From positions 1-6,967 of the forward strand of contig JBKPSZ010000236.1 in assembly GCA_046735265.1 (NCBI GenBank): a stretch of 6,967 nucleotides of DNA, in the 5' to 3' direction. Origin of the DNA: DATBFU01 sp046735265 (GTDB lineage Bacteria; Acidobacteriota; Thermoanaerobaculia; UBA5066; Gp7-AA6). Under the pieces are notes generated by a model, which was given only the letters and a program-made list of their open reading frames with translations, searched no databases and was not told the origin of the DNA. A program made the translations under genes and the position numbers. Shown here piece after piece: positions 1 to 5,799 of this stretch (positions within the stretch are counted from its first letter, which is position 1; the number at the start of each line of letters is the position of its first letter).

Positions 1-255
1 TGCGCGATGGCGTGCCACCACGAGTCGGGGCAGACGGCGTCCTGCTGCCTCGCCGGCCCGGAGTCGTCGGCGATGGTGGGCTGTTCCGCGACGAGTCCGG
101 GCGCCCTGTCGCCGGCGCTTCGGCTCGGGCTGCCGGCCGCCGAGATTCGGCTCTTCGAGCCGGTTTCCTCCGGCCGCTCCGATGACGAGGCCGTCTCGCG
201 CTCGGAACGGGGCTGTCCGCGATCCGTCGATCACGTTCCCCTCGTCTCCTTCTGA
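1..255 (+). CDS. 3' end of a Cys/His-rich protein, unidentified (partial)
   Basis: The frame is open from the left edge to a TGA at 253-255. About 87% of its codons end in G or C (11 of 84 end in A or T), which matches the neighbouring genes and argues that it is really translated. The visible part begins with a Cys/His-rich stretch (CAMACHHE, then SCC, then GC) spread over about 32 residues, followed by a Pro/Ala/Leu-rich tail (SPALRLGLPAAEIRLFEP). Such clusters are seen in small metal-handling proteins, but I cannot assign a family. An ATG at 7 could be an internal Met or the true start. The gene ends 51 bases before the beta-barrel gene on the same strand, so the two could be co-transcribed. 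Metal binding is inference. The alternative is a spurious open frame in GC-rich DNA. Confidence 0.5.
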   Translation, partial: CAMACHHESGQTASCCLAGPESSAMVGCSATSPGALSPALRLGLPAAEIRLFEPVSSGRSDDEAVSRSERGCPRSVDHVPLVSF

Positions 256-292
256 TTCGACGGCCGGGGCGGAAATCCGCTCCACGTCTCAG

Positions 293-298
293 AAGGAG
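293..298 (+). promoter_or_regulatory. Strong ribosome binding site of the beta-barrel gene
   Basis: AAGGAG lies 8 bases before the ATG at 307. It is the best Shine-Dalgarno match in the window and fixes this start. No convincing promoter is visible in the short gap after the upstream gene. Confidence 0.8.
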
Positions 299-306
299 AT
301 CCACGA

Positions 307-1281
307 ATGTCCTCGCTTCGTCGGAGGCGGCTCGCCGCCGCCTTCGCAATCGCGCTTTCCGCGGCGCTTCTTGCCGCGCCGCGCCTTTCGGCCTGTTCGA
401 TCTGCCGCTGCGGCGACCCGACGTTCAACGCTCTGGGTTCCAACATCTACTCCGCCGGCCGTTTCACGCTCGCCTTCGACTGGGACCACCTTTCGAAGGA
501 GCAGGGGGTCTTCGGCGAGGAGCTCGGGTTCGCAACGCGGGCGCTCGGCCGCGCGGCGCAGACACAAGAGGTCGAGGAAGTCGTCGAGAACCGATTCACG
601 CTGACCGCTTCCTATTCGTTCGCCGAGAGGTTCGTCGTCGTCGCGCGGCTCCCGTACAGCTCGAGGACGCTCACGGAGAGGGACGAGGAGAGCCAGGGCA
701 GCGGCCTTTCCGATCCGGAGTTCTACGGCCTCGTTCGCCTCTGGGCATCGAACTTCGGGCCGGGGCTCGGCCGGCGGGCGTGGATCTCGGCGGTGTTCGG
801 CGTGAAGACCCCTTGGGGCGTGAACGACCTCTCGGAAGACGGAGTTCGCAAAGACGAGCACGTCCAGCCCGGGACGGGATCGACCGACCTCTTCGGTGGC
901 CTCTCGGGCCTCTACCTCTTCGACGAGAAGTCGACCCTGTTCTCTTCCGCCCAGTATCGCGGGACGGGAACGAACGACTTCGGCTACAAGTACGGCAACA
1001 TCGTGCTCGCCAATCTCGCGTACGAGCGCAAGTGGACGGAGTGGCTCGATTCGGCGCTGGAGCTCAACTTCCGCCACTCGGGGGAAGATCGCGTCGATTT
1101 TTCGGGGACACTCGATCCGAACACGGGAGGCGACATCCTCTATCTGACGCCGCGATTGATCGTGGATCTGACCCACGGCCTCGTCGTGCGCGCGTCGGCC
1201 CAGATCCCCGTCTGGAAAAACTTGAACGGCATTCAGAAGGAGAAGACGGTCTTCAACGCCGGCCTGACCTACCTCTTCTAG
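307..1281 (+). CDS. Outer-membrane beta-barrel protein with an N-terminal CxxCxC cluster
   Basis: The product is 324 aa. It starts with an export signal: RRRR at residues 5-8, a hydrophobic stretch at about 9-24, then LSAC. The mature N-terminus carries Cys30, Cys33 and Cys35 in CSICRCGDPTFN. The rest is a succession of alternating polar/hydrophobic strands with many aromatic residues (RFTLAFDWDHL, RFTLTASYSF, RFVVVARLPY), closing with LTYLF. A terminal Phe is the usual signal for barrel insertion. It resembles the loosely defined transporter-like barrels of the phenol-degradation MetA type, and the substrate is unknown. LSAC also satisfies a lipobox, so Cys30 might be lipidated instead of acting as a free thiol; both readings remain open. 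The three clustered cysteines suggest metal or redox chemistry near the periplasmic face, which is inference. A lipoprotein gene follows after 44 bases. Confidence 0.93.
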   Translation: MSSLRRRRLAAAFAIALSAALLAAPRLSACSICRCGDPTFNALGSNIYSAGRFTLAFDWDHLSKEQGVFGEELGFATRALGRAAQTQEVEEVVENRFTLTASYSFAERFVVVARLPYSSRTLTERDEESQGSGLSDPEFYGLVRLWASNFGPGLGRRAWISAVFGVKTPWGVNDLSEDGVRKDEHVQPGTGSTDLFGGLSGLYLFDEKSTLFSSAQYRGTGTNDFGYKYGNIVLANLAYERKWTEWLDSALELNFRHSGEDRVDFSGTLDPNTGGDILYLTPRLIVDLTHGLVVRASAQIPVWKNLNGIQKEKTVFNAGLTYLF

Positions 1282-1325
1282 CGCGGCTTCGCGCGAGGAG
1301 TTTTCCGCGGTGAGATGATCCTCCG

Positions 1326-1712
1326 ATGGAAGGTCGCGTGAAGAGCGCGTGGCTCGCCGCCGCCGTCGGGGTGATCGTGGGGTGCCGGAGCGCACAGCCG
1401 GCCGCCCCGGCCCCGGCGGCGACGCCACCCGCTCGAGAAACGACGCCGCCGCCACCCCCGGCCACTCCGGTGCCTTCGCCTCTCGCGGCATCGGTCCCCG
1501 CGCAGCCACCGCCTCCGGCCTCGGATCCCGCCGACCGCCCGTACCGCGAGATCCTGGATCTGAAGAAGTCCGGAGCTTCGGACGACGTGCTTCTCCAGAA
1601 GGTCCTCGCGAGCCGGAAGCGTTACGACCTGACGACCGAAGAGGTGCTCGAGCTTCGGCGGGCGGGCGTGCCGGAGCGCGTGGTCGAAGCGATGCTGCGC
1701 TCCGGCATCTGA
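1326..1712 (+). CDS. Small lipoprotein with proline-rich linker and C-terminal helical domain
   Basis: The product is 128 aa from the ATG. The N-terminus is a lipoprotein signal: a hydrophobic run at residues 7-18, then IVGC with Cys20 as the predicted lipidation site. Residues about 23-60 are an Ala/Pro/Thr-rich linker that would lift the rest off the membrane. Residues about 66-128 form a compact helical domain with the repeated pattern ILDLKKSGASDDVLLQKV and VLELRRAGVPERVVEAML. This kind of helical repeat is common at the ends of bacterial envelope proteins and is usually taken as a protein-protein contact. A GTG at 1338 is an alternative start: GGAAGG lies 4 bases before it, and the resulting MKSAWL start is more typical of a signal peptide. 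Function is unknown. Its position behind the beta-barrel gene suggests an envelope partner role, which is inference. Confidence 0.85.
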   Translation: MEGRVKSAWLAAAVGVIVGCRSAQPAAPAPAATPPARETTPPPPPATPVPSPLAASVPAQPPPPASDPADRPYREILDLKKSGASDDVLLQKVLASRKRYDLTTEEVLELRRAGVPERVVEAMLRSGI

Positions 1713-1718
1713 ACGGCC

Positions 1719-1734
1719 GGCGGCCGGTGCCGCC
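1719..1734. terminator. Short GC hairpin between convergent genes, possible bidirectional terminator
   Basis: GGCGGC-CGGT-GCCGCC is a perfect 6-bp stem with a 4-base loop. It fills most of the 25-base gap between the lipoprotein gene and the convergent FTR1 gene. There is no T-tract on either side, so intrinsic termination is uncertain. Confidence 0.3.
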
Positions 1735-1737
1735 CGC

Positions 1738-2529
1738 TTACGCCGCGTCGCTGCGCGCGTCGAGGTCGGCGGCGGCCGCGGGCCGGCGCCGGCGCCACCA
1801 GCTCACGAGCAGCCATACGGTCGGAACGACCGCGAGGGCGTAAGCGAGCAGGTGGCCGATCTTCCCGTCGGGGCCCAGGATCTCGGTGGCGTCGTGGATC
1901 GCCTGAGAGGCGGGGAAGACGCGCGCCTCGGCGAGCTCGTGCACGCCGTAGAGGATCAGCTGTACGAGAAAGATCGCGAGGAAGACGGCCGAGATGTTGA
2001 GAAGCGCGCGAACGTCCACGCCGCGTCCGAGACGCGTCCACAGAGCGGCGATCGCCACCGCGCCGAGCGTTCCCAGCGCGAGTCCCGTCACGACTGCCGC
2101 CGACTTCATCTGGAAGAGGGCCGTGACGACGAGGAGGGCCGTCTCCATGCCTTCGCGCGTGATCATGAGGACGGTGAACCCGAATACGCCCCAGAAGGCT
2201 CCGGTCGCGGTCGCGGCGGCCGCCTCGGTCTCCAGCCGTCGCTCGATGTCGCTCTTCAGGTGGCTCGACACCCGCTTCATATAGACGAGGAAGCTTCCGA
2301 CGAGCACTGCGGCGACGAGCGCCAGGATTCCTTCCCAGAGGGAGTGATTCTCGGCCTTCGAGAAGAGAAAGCCGGCGACCGTGCAGGTCGCGACAGAAAC
2401 CCCGACCCCGGACCAGACAGCGCGCGAAAGCCGCTCGCGTCCGGTCCGCTTCAGGTAGGAGAGCGTCAACGCCACGATCAGGAAGGCCTCGATTCCTTCT
2501 CTCAGCGCGATGGTGAAGCCTTGCCACAT
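1738..2529 (-). CDS. FTR1-family high-affinity iron permease
   Basis: The product is 263 aa, a usual size for the bacterial EfeU/FTR1 family of seven-helix inner-membrane iron permeases. The two diagnostic REXXE iron-binding motifs are both intact: REGIE at residues 10-14 in helix 1 and REGME at 125-129 in helix 4. The later HELAEARVFP segment (197-206) is also typical. Hydrophobic segments lie at about 12-25, 37-57, 66-84, 111-124, 130-162, 177-195 and 227-245. The tail after WWRRRR is a short Ala/Asp-rich cytoplasmic extension. GGGAGGA lies 8 bases upstream of the ATG and supports this start. In the well-studied systems EfeU works with periplasmic EfeO and EfeB, but neither is in this window. 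The gene diverges from fur, and a Fur-box-like operator lies inside its candidate promoter, so iron repression is predicted. Confidence 0.96.
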   Translation of the reverse strand: MWQGFTIALREGIEAFLIVALTLSYLKRTGRERLSRAVWSGVGVSVATCTVAGFLFSKAENHSLWEGILALVAAVLVGSFLVYMKRVSSHLKSDIERRLETEAAAATATGAFWGVFGFTVLMITREGMETALLVVTALFQMKSAAVVTGLALGTLGAVAIAALWTRLGRGVDVRALLNISAVFLAIFLVQLILYGVHELAEARVFPASQAIHDATEILGPDGKIGHLLAYALAVVPTVWLLVSWWRRRRPAAAADLDARSDAA

Positions 2530-2557
2530 GGCCGCCGTCCTCCCGTCTCCCCGGGGG

Positions 2558-2587
2558 TTGACTTTCCCTCGGCAGGGGCGGAAGAAT
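2558..2587 (+). promoter_or_regulatory. Weak candidate promoter of fur
   Basis: TTGACT (2558-2563) and AAGAAT (2582-2587) are 18 bases apart and face fur. The -10 element is poor and overlaps the -10 of the divergent FTR1 promoter. No clear Shine-Dalgarno sequence precedes the fur ATG, so initiation may be weak or nearly leaderless. Confidence 0.3.
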
Positions 2588-2611
2588 ACCGAACCTGAGA
2601 CTGAGTCGCAA
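2583..2611 (-). promoter_or_regulatory. Candidate promoter of the FTR1 gene
   Basis: On the - strand TTGCGA (2606-2611) and TATTCT (2583-2588) are separated by exactly 17 bases, and each matches 4 of 6 sigma-70 consensus positions. The expected transcription start is near 2576, leaving a leader of about 47 bases that contains the GGGAGGA ribosome binding site. The Fur-box-like operator lies within the spacer. Confidence 0.6.
2591..2609. promoter_or_regulatory. Fur-box-like operator between FTR1 and fur
   Basis: The site reads GAACCT-GAGACT-G-AGTCGC, a 6-6-1-6 hexamer array like the classical Fur box. Seen as a 7-1-7 palindrome, TGAGACT-G-AGTCGCA (2596-2610) has one mismatched pair. It shares the 13-base core CTGAGACTGAGTC with the site upstream of apbE. 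It lies between the -35 and -10 elements of the FTR1 promoter and ends 6 bases before the fur ATG, so one bound dimer could block both genes. Fur as the binding protein is inferred from architecture and from the adjacent gene. Confidence 0.65.
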
Positions 2612-2615
2612 TCGC

Positions 2616-3131
2616 ATGAATAACCGCGAACTGGCGATTTTTCGCAAGTACCTGGAGCGGCGCGGCTTGAAGCTGACCGCCGAACGCCAGGCCGTCTTCG
2701 ACGAGCTCTTCGCGAGGCACGAGCACTTCGAGGCGGACGAGCTCCTCGTTCGCTTACGGGCGAGGCACCAGAAGATCTCGCGCGCGACGATCTACCGGAC
2801 CCTCGAATTGCTCGTCGATTCGGGAATCGTCGGGCGGGTGCGGATCGGGGAGAGCGGCTACCGTTATGAACGCCTGCGGGCGGGAGAGCATCACGATCAC
2901 CTGATCTGCATCGAGTGCGGGCGCGTCATCGAGTTCATGGAGCCCAAGATCGAGAGCCTCCAGGACGAGGTCTGCGCCCGCTACGGGTTCCTCGCCCTTT
3001 CGCACAGCCACCAGATGCGCGGAATCTGCCGCCAGTGCCGGCCCCGATCCATCCGCGCCGCGACGGCGACCTCGCCGGGTGCGGCGGCCGGCAGCCGGCG
3101 AGAGTCGCGCCGCACTCCCATCGTTCACTGA
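2616..3131 (+). CDS. fur: Fur-family metal-responsive transcriptional repressor
   Basis: The product is 171 aa. The N-terminal winged helix covers about residues 5-85, with the recognition helix in SRATIYRTLELL (55-66). The dimerization and metal domain follows: HHDHLICIECG (92-102) holds the His cluster and Cys98/Cys101, and GICRQC holds Cys138/Cys141. The four cysteines complete the structural zinc site, and the His/Glu set (including ARHEHFE at 33-39) is as expected for a sensor of the Fur type. The family contains Fur, Zur and PerR. HHDHLIC with CGRVIEF favours Fur, and the iron permease next door agrees. A tail of about 30 Ala/Arg/Ser-rich residues after Cys141 is longer than in typical Fur proteins and looks disordered. 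Autoregulation is predicted from the operator just before its start codon. No other usable start lies nearby. Confidence 0.95.
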   Translation: MNNRELAIFRKYLERRGLKLTAERQAVFDELFARHEHFEADELLVRLRARHQKISRATIYRTLELLVDSGIVGRVRIGESGYRYERLRAGEHHDHLICIECGRVIEFMEPKIESLQDEVCARYGFLALSHSHQMRGICRQCRPRSIRAATATSPGAAAGSRRESRRTPIVH

Positions 3132-3170
3132 GCGTTTGTGATCCGGCCATCCGAGCGTCTCCCGCGCGTG

Positions 3171-3176
3171 TTGATA
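3171..3176 (+). promoter_or_regulatory. Candidate -35 element of the apbE operon promoter
   Basis: TTGATA matches 5 of 6 consensus positions. A -10 at the right distance (TCCACT, 3194-3199) is poor, so the promoter is uncertain. The element overlaps the first hexamer of the Fur-box-like operator. The implied leader before the ATG at 3275 is about 70 bases. Confidence 0.35.
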
Positions 3177-3191
3177 CTGAGACTGAGTCTC
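3173..3191. promoter_or_regulatory. Fur-box-like operator upstream of apbE
   Basis: The site reads GATACT-GAGACT-G-AGTCTC. The second and third hexamers are a perfect inverted repeat around one G, and the first is a one-mismatch direct repeat of the second. This is the 6-6-1-6 arrangement of the classical Fur box. It shares 13 bases exactly with the site in front of fur. It sits 83 bases before the apbE start and is non-coding, in the 143-base gap after fur. Repression of the apbE-porin-FMN protein-membrane protein operon by iron-loaded Fur is inferred. Confidence 0.7.
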
Positions 3192-3274
3192 CGTCCACTC
3201 TGGCGGTCGACCCTGCGTCCGCTCGGGTCCACCGCCGGTTCCGCCGTTTGGCCCGAGACTGTCGAGCAGGTCCG

Positions 3275-4315
3275 ATGACGGCGCTCGCGCTGCTCGTGGC
3301 CGCCATCGTCTCGGCGAGCGATGGGGTGACTCCGACTCCGGGTCTCGTCGAACGGCGCGTCGTCCTGATGGGGACCACCTTCGATCTGACCGTTCGCGCG
3401 GATGACCGGCCGAGCGCGCTTCGGGCGACGGAGTCCGCCATGTGGGAGGTCGCCCGACTGGAGGGTTTGCTTTCGACCTGGCGGGGAAACGGCCCGATTC
3501 TCCGCTTGAACCGCGCAGCGCCCGGAGAGGAGATCGCGCTCGACTCCGAGCTCTTTTCTCTCTTGTCGGACGTCTTTCGGTGGTCGGAGCGCACCGGCCG
3601 GGCGTTCGACCCGACGGTGCTGCCGCTCGTTCGAGCCTGGGACCTGCGCGGTTCGGGCCGAATCGCGTCACCGGATCAGATCTCGGCTGCGCTGCGGTCG
3701 ACGGGCGCGGGTCTGTTCCGCCTGGACGCGGCGAGCCGCTTCATCGCGCGGCTCGACCCGGAGGCCGGCCTCGACGAGGGTGCTTGGGGGAAGGGGTACG
3801 CCCTCGATCGGGCGGCGGCGCGCCTGGCCGCGGCCGGTATCGACGACGCGTGCCTCGATCTGGGCGGGGAAGTCCTCGCGCGGGGGCGAGGGCCGGAAGG
3901 CGCCTGGAAGATCCCGATCGCGCATCCGCGCGAACGTCGGCGGGCCGCTGCGCTCCTCGCGTTGCCGGACGGGCTCTCGGTCTCGACTTCCGGCGATTCG
4001 GAGCGCCGCCGCCGCGTCGGAGGTCGAAACATCGGACACCTGCTCGACCCTCGCACCGGGCGGCCGGCGCCCGATTTCGGGTCTGTGTCCGTCGTCGCGG
4101 GCTCCGCCTTCATCGCCGACGTCCTCTCGACCGCTTTCTTCGTCCTCGGGCCGCGCGACGGCCTCGCCCTCTCCGCGCGCCTTCGCAGAGAGGGCGTCTC
4201 GAACGAAGCCCTTTTCCTCGTCGAACGCGGCGGGACGCTCGAACCCCTGCCGACGCCAGGCATGGCCCGGCTCGTTCTTTCCGAAGATCCGGACGCCGTC
4301 CGCGGCGTCCGCTGA
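3275..4315 (+). CDS. apbE: ApbE flavin transferase (FAD:protein FMN transferase)
   Basis: The product is 346 aa, normal for ApbE, which acts on the periplasmic face and transfers FMN from FAD to a Thr or Ser of target proteins. Family motifs appear in order: MGTTFDLTV (32-40), LSTWR (66-70), GRAFDPTVLPLV (108-119), DEGAWGKGYALDRA (167-180), CLDLGGEV (193-200), SVSTSGDSER (235-244), HLLDPRTGRPA (255-265) and IADVLSTAFFVLG (280-292). Asp282 and the Ser/Thr near 285-286 belong to the expected Mg-binding region. The start chosen is the ATG with GCAGG 4 bases before it. The resulting signal segment (residues 1-14) is short and lacks a Lys/Arg, so a TTG at 3248 that adds two Arg is an alternative. 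The open frame continues further upstream into fur, but that part is not coding. The likely target is the FMN-binding protein two genes downstream. Confidence 0.96.
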   Translation: MTALALLVAAIVSASDGVTPTPGLVERRVVLMGTTFDLTVRADDRPSALRATESAMWEVARLEGLLSTWRGNGPILRLNRAAPGEEIALDSELFSLLSDVFRWSERTGRAFDPTVLPLVRAWDLRGSGRIASPDQISAALRSTGAGLFRLDAASRFIARLDPEAGLDEGAWGKGYALDRAAARLAAAGIDDACLDLGGEVLARGRGPEGAWKIPIAHPRERRRAAALLALPDGLSVSTSGDSERRRRVGGRNIGHLLDPRTGRPAPDFGSVSVVAGSAFIADVLSTAFFVLGPRDGLALSARLRREGVSNEALFLVERGGTLEPLPTPGMARLVLSEDPDAVRGVR

Positions 4316-4317
4316 CA

Positions 4318-4323
4318 GGGAGG
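4318..4323 (+). promoter_or_regulatory. Ribosome binding site of the porin gene
   Basis: GGGAGG lies 7 bases before the ATG at 4331, inside the 15-base gap after apbE. It fixes the porin start and indicates co-transcription. Confidence 0.7.
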
Positions 4324-4330
4324 TCGTTTC

Positions 4331-5767
4331 ATGCGTTTCTCGGGATCCCGACTCCGCCTCGTCCTCGGCACTCTCGCGTTCGTTTTCAGGGCCGCTCTCT
4401 TCGCCGACACGCCGCAGGCTCTGCCCGTCACCCCGGCGGAGGCCCCCGACACGCTCGAAGAGCGTTTGCGGCGGCTCGAGAAGTTGCTCGCCGAAACGCG
4501 GTCCGAGCTCGACGCGTTGAAGGCGGCGCCCTCCGACGCGGCAAGAGAGGCGCGCCTCGCGGAGCTCGAACGCAAGATCGACGTCCTCACCCAGGAGATC
4601 GAGAAGTTGAAGATCGGCGAGGCAACCGTAACGCCTCCCACGGCTCGGGAGGCGGGCGTCTACGGGGTCGGCCCGGCGGGCTCGAAGGTTTACGGAAAGG
4701 ATGGCCTCTCGATCGGCGGGTACGGTGAAGTGCTCTACCAGAACTTCGCTTCGACCGACCAGAGCGGCGCACCCTCGGCCGACGAAGACCAGATCACGCT
4801 TCTCCGCGCGGTCCTCTACTTCGGCTACAAGTTCGACCGGCACTTCGTTCTGAACACCGAGATCGAGTACGAGAACGCGGTGATCGCATCGGACAAAGGG
4901 GGCGAGGCCGAAGTCGAATTCGCCTACCTCGACTACATGCACTCGCGTCCGTTCAACGCCCGAGCGGGGCTCGTCCTCATTCCGATGGGTCTGGTCAACG
5001 AGCTGCACGAGCCGACGACGTTCCTCGGAGCCCGGCGCCCGGACGTCGAGGCGTTCATCCTTCCGACGACGTGGCGAGAGCTCGGCTTTGGCTTCTACGG
5101 AAGCGCCGGTCCTCTGACCTACCGGGGATACATGGTCAACGGTCTGAATGCCGCTGGCTACAGCGCGGACGAGGGAATTCGCGAGGGCCGACAGGAGGGC
5201 TCCGAGGCCCTCGCCAGGACCTGGGCCTTCACGGGGCGTGTCGACTTCACCGCCGCGCCCGGGCTCCTCGTGGGGGCCTCGATTTTCACCGGCAACGCCG
5301 GCCAGGGGCATGAGACCCCCTCCGGGACGCTGATCCACGCTCCGACGACCGTCGTCGACGCTCACGCCGACTGGCAATGGCGCGGGCTCTGGTTGCGGGC
5401 GCTTTACGCCCACACGAGCGTCGGCGACGCGGCCGAGATCAACGAGTTGAACGGCTTCGTCGGAAACGAGTCAGTCGGCAGCCGTCAGGAAGGGTGGTAC
5501 GTGCAGGGCGGGTTCGACGTGCTCTCCCTCGTGCCAGGCTCGCGGCTTTCGCTGATCCCCTTCGTCCGCTACGAGGAGTACGACACCCAGGCCGCGGTCC
5601 CCGCGGGATTCGAGCGCAACCCTGAGAACGACGTCAATGAGCTCACGGTCGGGCTCGCGTTCAAGCCGATCGATCGGCTCGTGTTCAAGGCGGACTGGCA
5701 GCAGCGGCACAACGCCGCGCGCACCGGTGTCAATCAATGGAATCTCGCGCTCGGATACGTCTTCTGA
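4331..5767 (+). CDS. Outer-membrane porin with N-terminal coiled coil
   Basis: The product is 478 aa. A signal peptide covers about residues 1-25 (Arg-rich start, hydrophobic core, ALFA before Asp). Residues about 40-95 form a heptad-like coiled coil rich in Leu, Glu and Arg (LEERLRRLEKLLAETRSEL, then ELERKIDVLTQEIEKLK). The barrel begins near LSIGGYGEVLYQNF (126-139) and runs to the end, NLALGYVF, with the terminal Phe used for outer-membrane insertion. The strand pattern, the early GGYGE and the segment GLVLIPMGLVNELHEPTTF resemble porins annotated as OprO/OprP-like or simply porin. The coiled coil would trimerize or reach toward the peptidoglycan. Substrate cannot be read from sequence. 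Given the predicted Fur site ahead of the operon, an iron complex is a reasonable guess. Phosphate or another anion is the alternative suggested by family resemblance. Confidence 0.93.
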   Translation: MRFSGSRLRLVLGTLAFVFRAALFADTPQALPVTPAEAPDTLEERLRRLEKLLAETRSELDALKAAPSDAAREARLAELERKIDVLTQEIEKLKIGEATVTPPTAREAGVYGVGPAGSKVYGKDGLSIGGYGEVLYQNFASTDQSGAPSADEDQITLLRAVLYFGYKFDRHFVLNTEIEYENAVIASDKGGEAEVEFAYLDYMHSRPFNARAGLVLIPMGLVNELHEPTTFLGARRPDVEAFILPTTWRELGFGFYGSAGPLTYRGYMVNGLNAAGYSADEGIREGRQEGSEALARTWAFTGRVDFTAAPGLLVGASIFTGNAGQGHETPSGTLIHAPTTVVDAHADWQWRGLWLRALYAHTSVGDAAEINELNGFVGNESVGSRQEGWYVQGGFDVLSLVPGSRLSLIPFVRYEEYDTQAAVPAGFERNPENDVNELTVGLAFKPIDRLVFKADWQQRHNAARTGVNQWNLALGYVF

Positions 5768-5799
5768 CCCGGCCGTCGCGGAACGCTAGAGTGGGACGC

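Noticed and set aside
1281..1294. GCGCG-GCTT-CGCGC hairpin after the beta-barrel gene
   Set aside because: The stem is only 5 bp. The four T's at 1301-1304 are separated from it by six bases, and the lipoprotein gene follows closely, so I do not call a terminator.
289..1509. 406-aa open frame on the - strand
   Set aside because: It is antisense to the beta-barrel and lipoprotein genes, which have signal peptides and sensible ends. The peptide is low-complexity.
1852..2598. 248-aa open frame on the + strand
   Set aside because: It is antisense to the FTR1 gene, which has both REXXE motifs. The peptide is Arg/Asp/Glu-rich and looks like a shadow frame.
3255..3260. Third GAGACT hexamer just before the apbE start
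   Set aside because: It has no matching inverted or direct partner hexamer, so it is a lone half-site expected by chance.
2915..3274. In-frame upstream extension of apbE overlapping fur
   Set aside because: It runs through the fur coding region and the operator, and its peptide resembles no ApbE N-terminus. The ATG at 3275 leads directly into a signal segment.
3668..5413. 581-aa open frame on the - strand
   Set aside because: It lies antisense to apbE and the porin, both with full family motifs. Long antisense frames are expected in GC-rich DNA. The composition is Arg/Glu/Gly-rich with no recognisable domain.
5737..5790. ATG start for the FMN-binding protein inside the porin gene
   Set aside because: It would overlap the porin by 31 bases and add an Arg-rich stretch ahead of a clear signal peptide. 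The GTG at 5800 or 5791 fits better.
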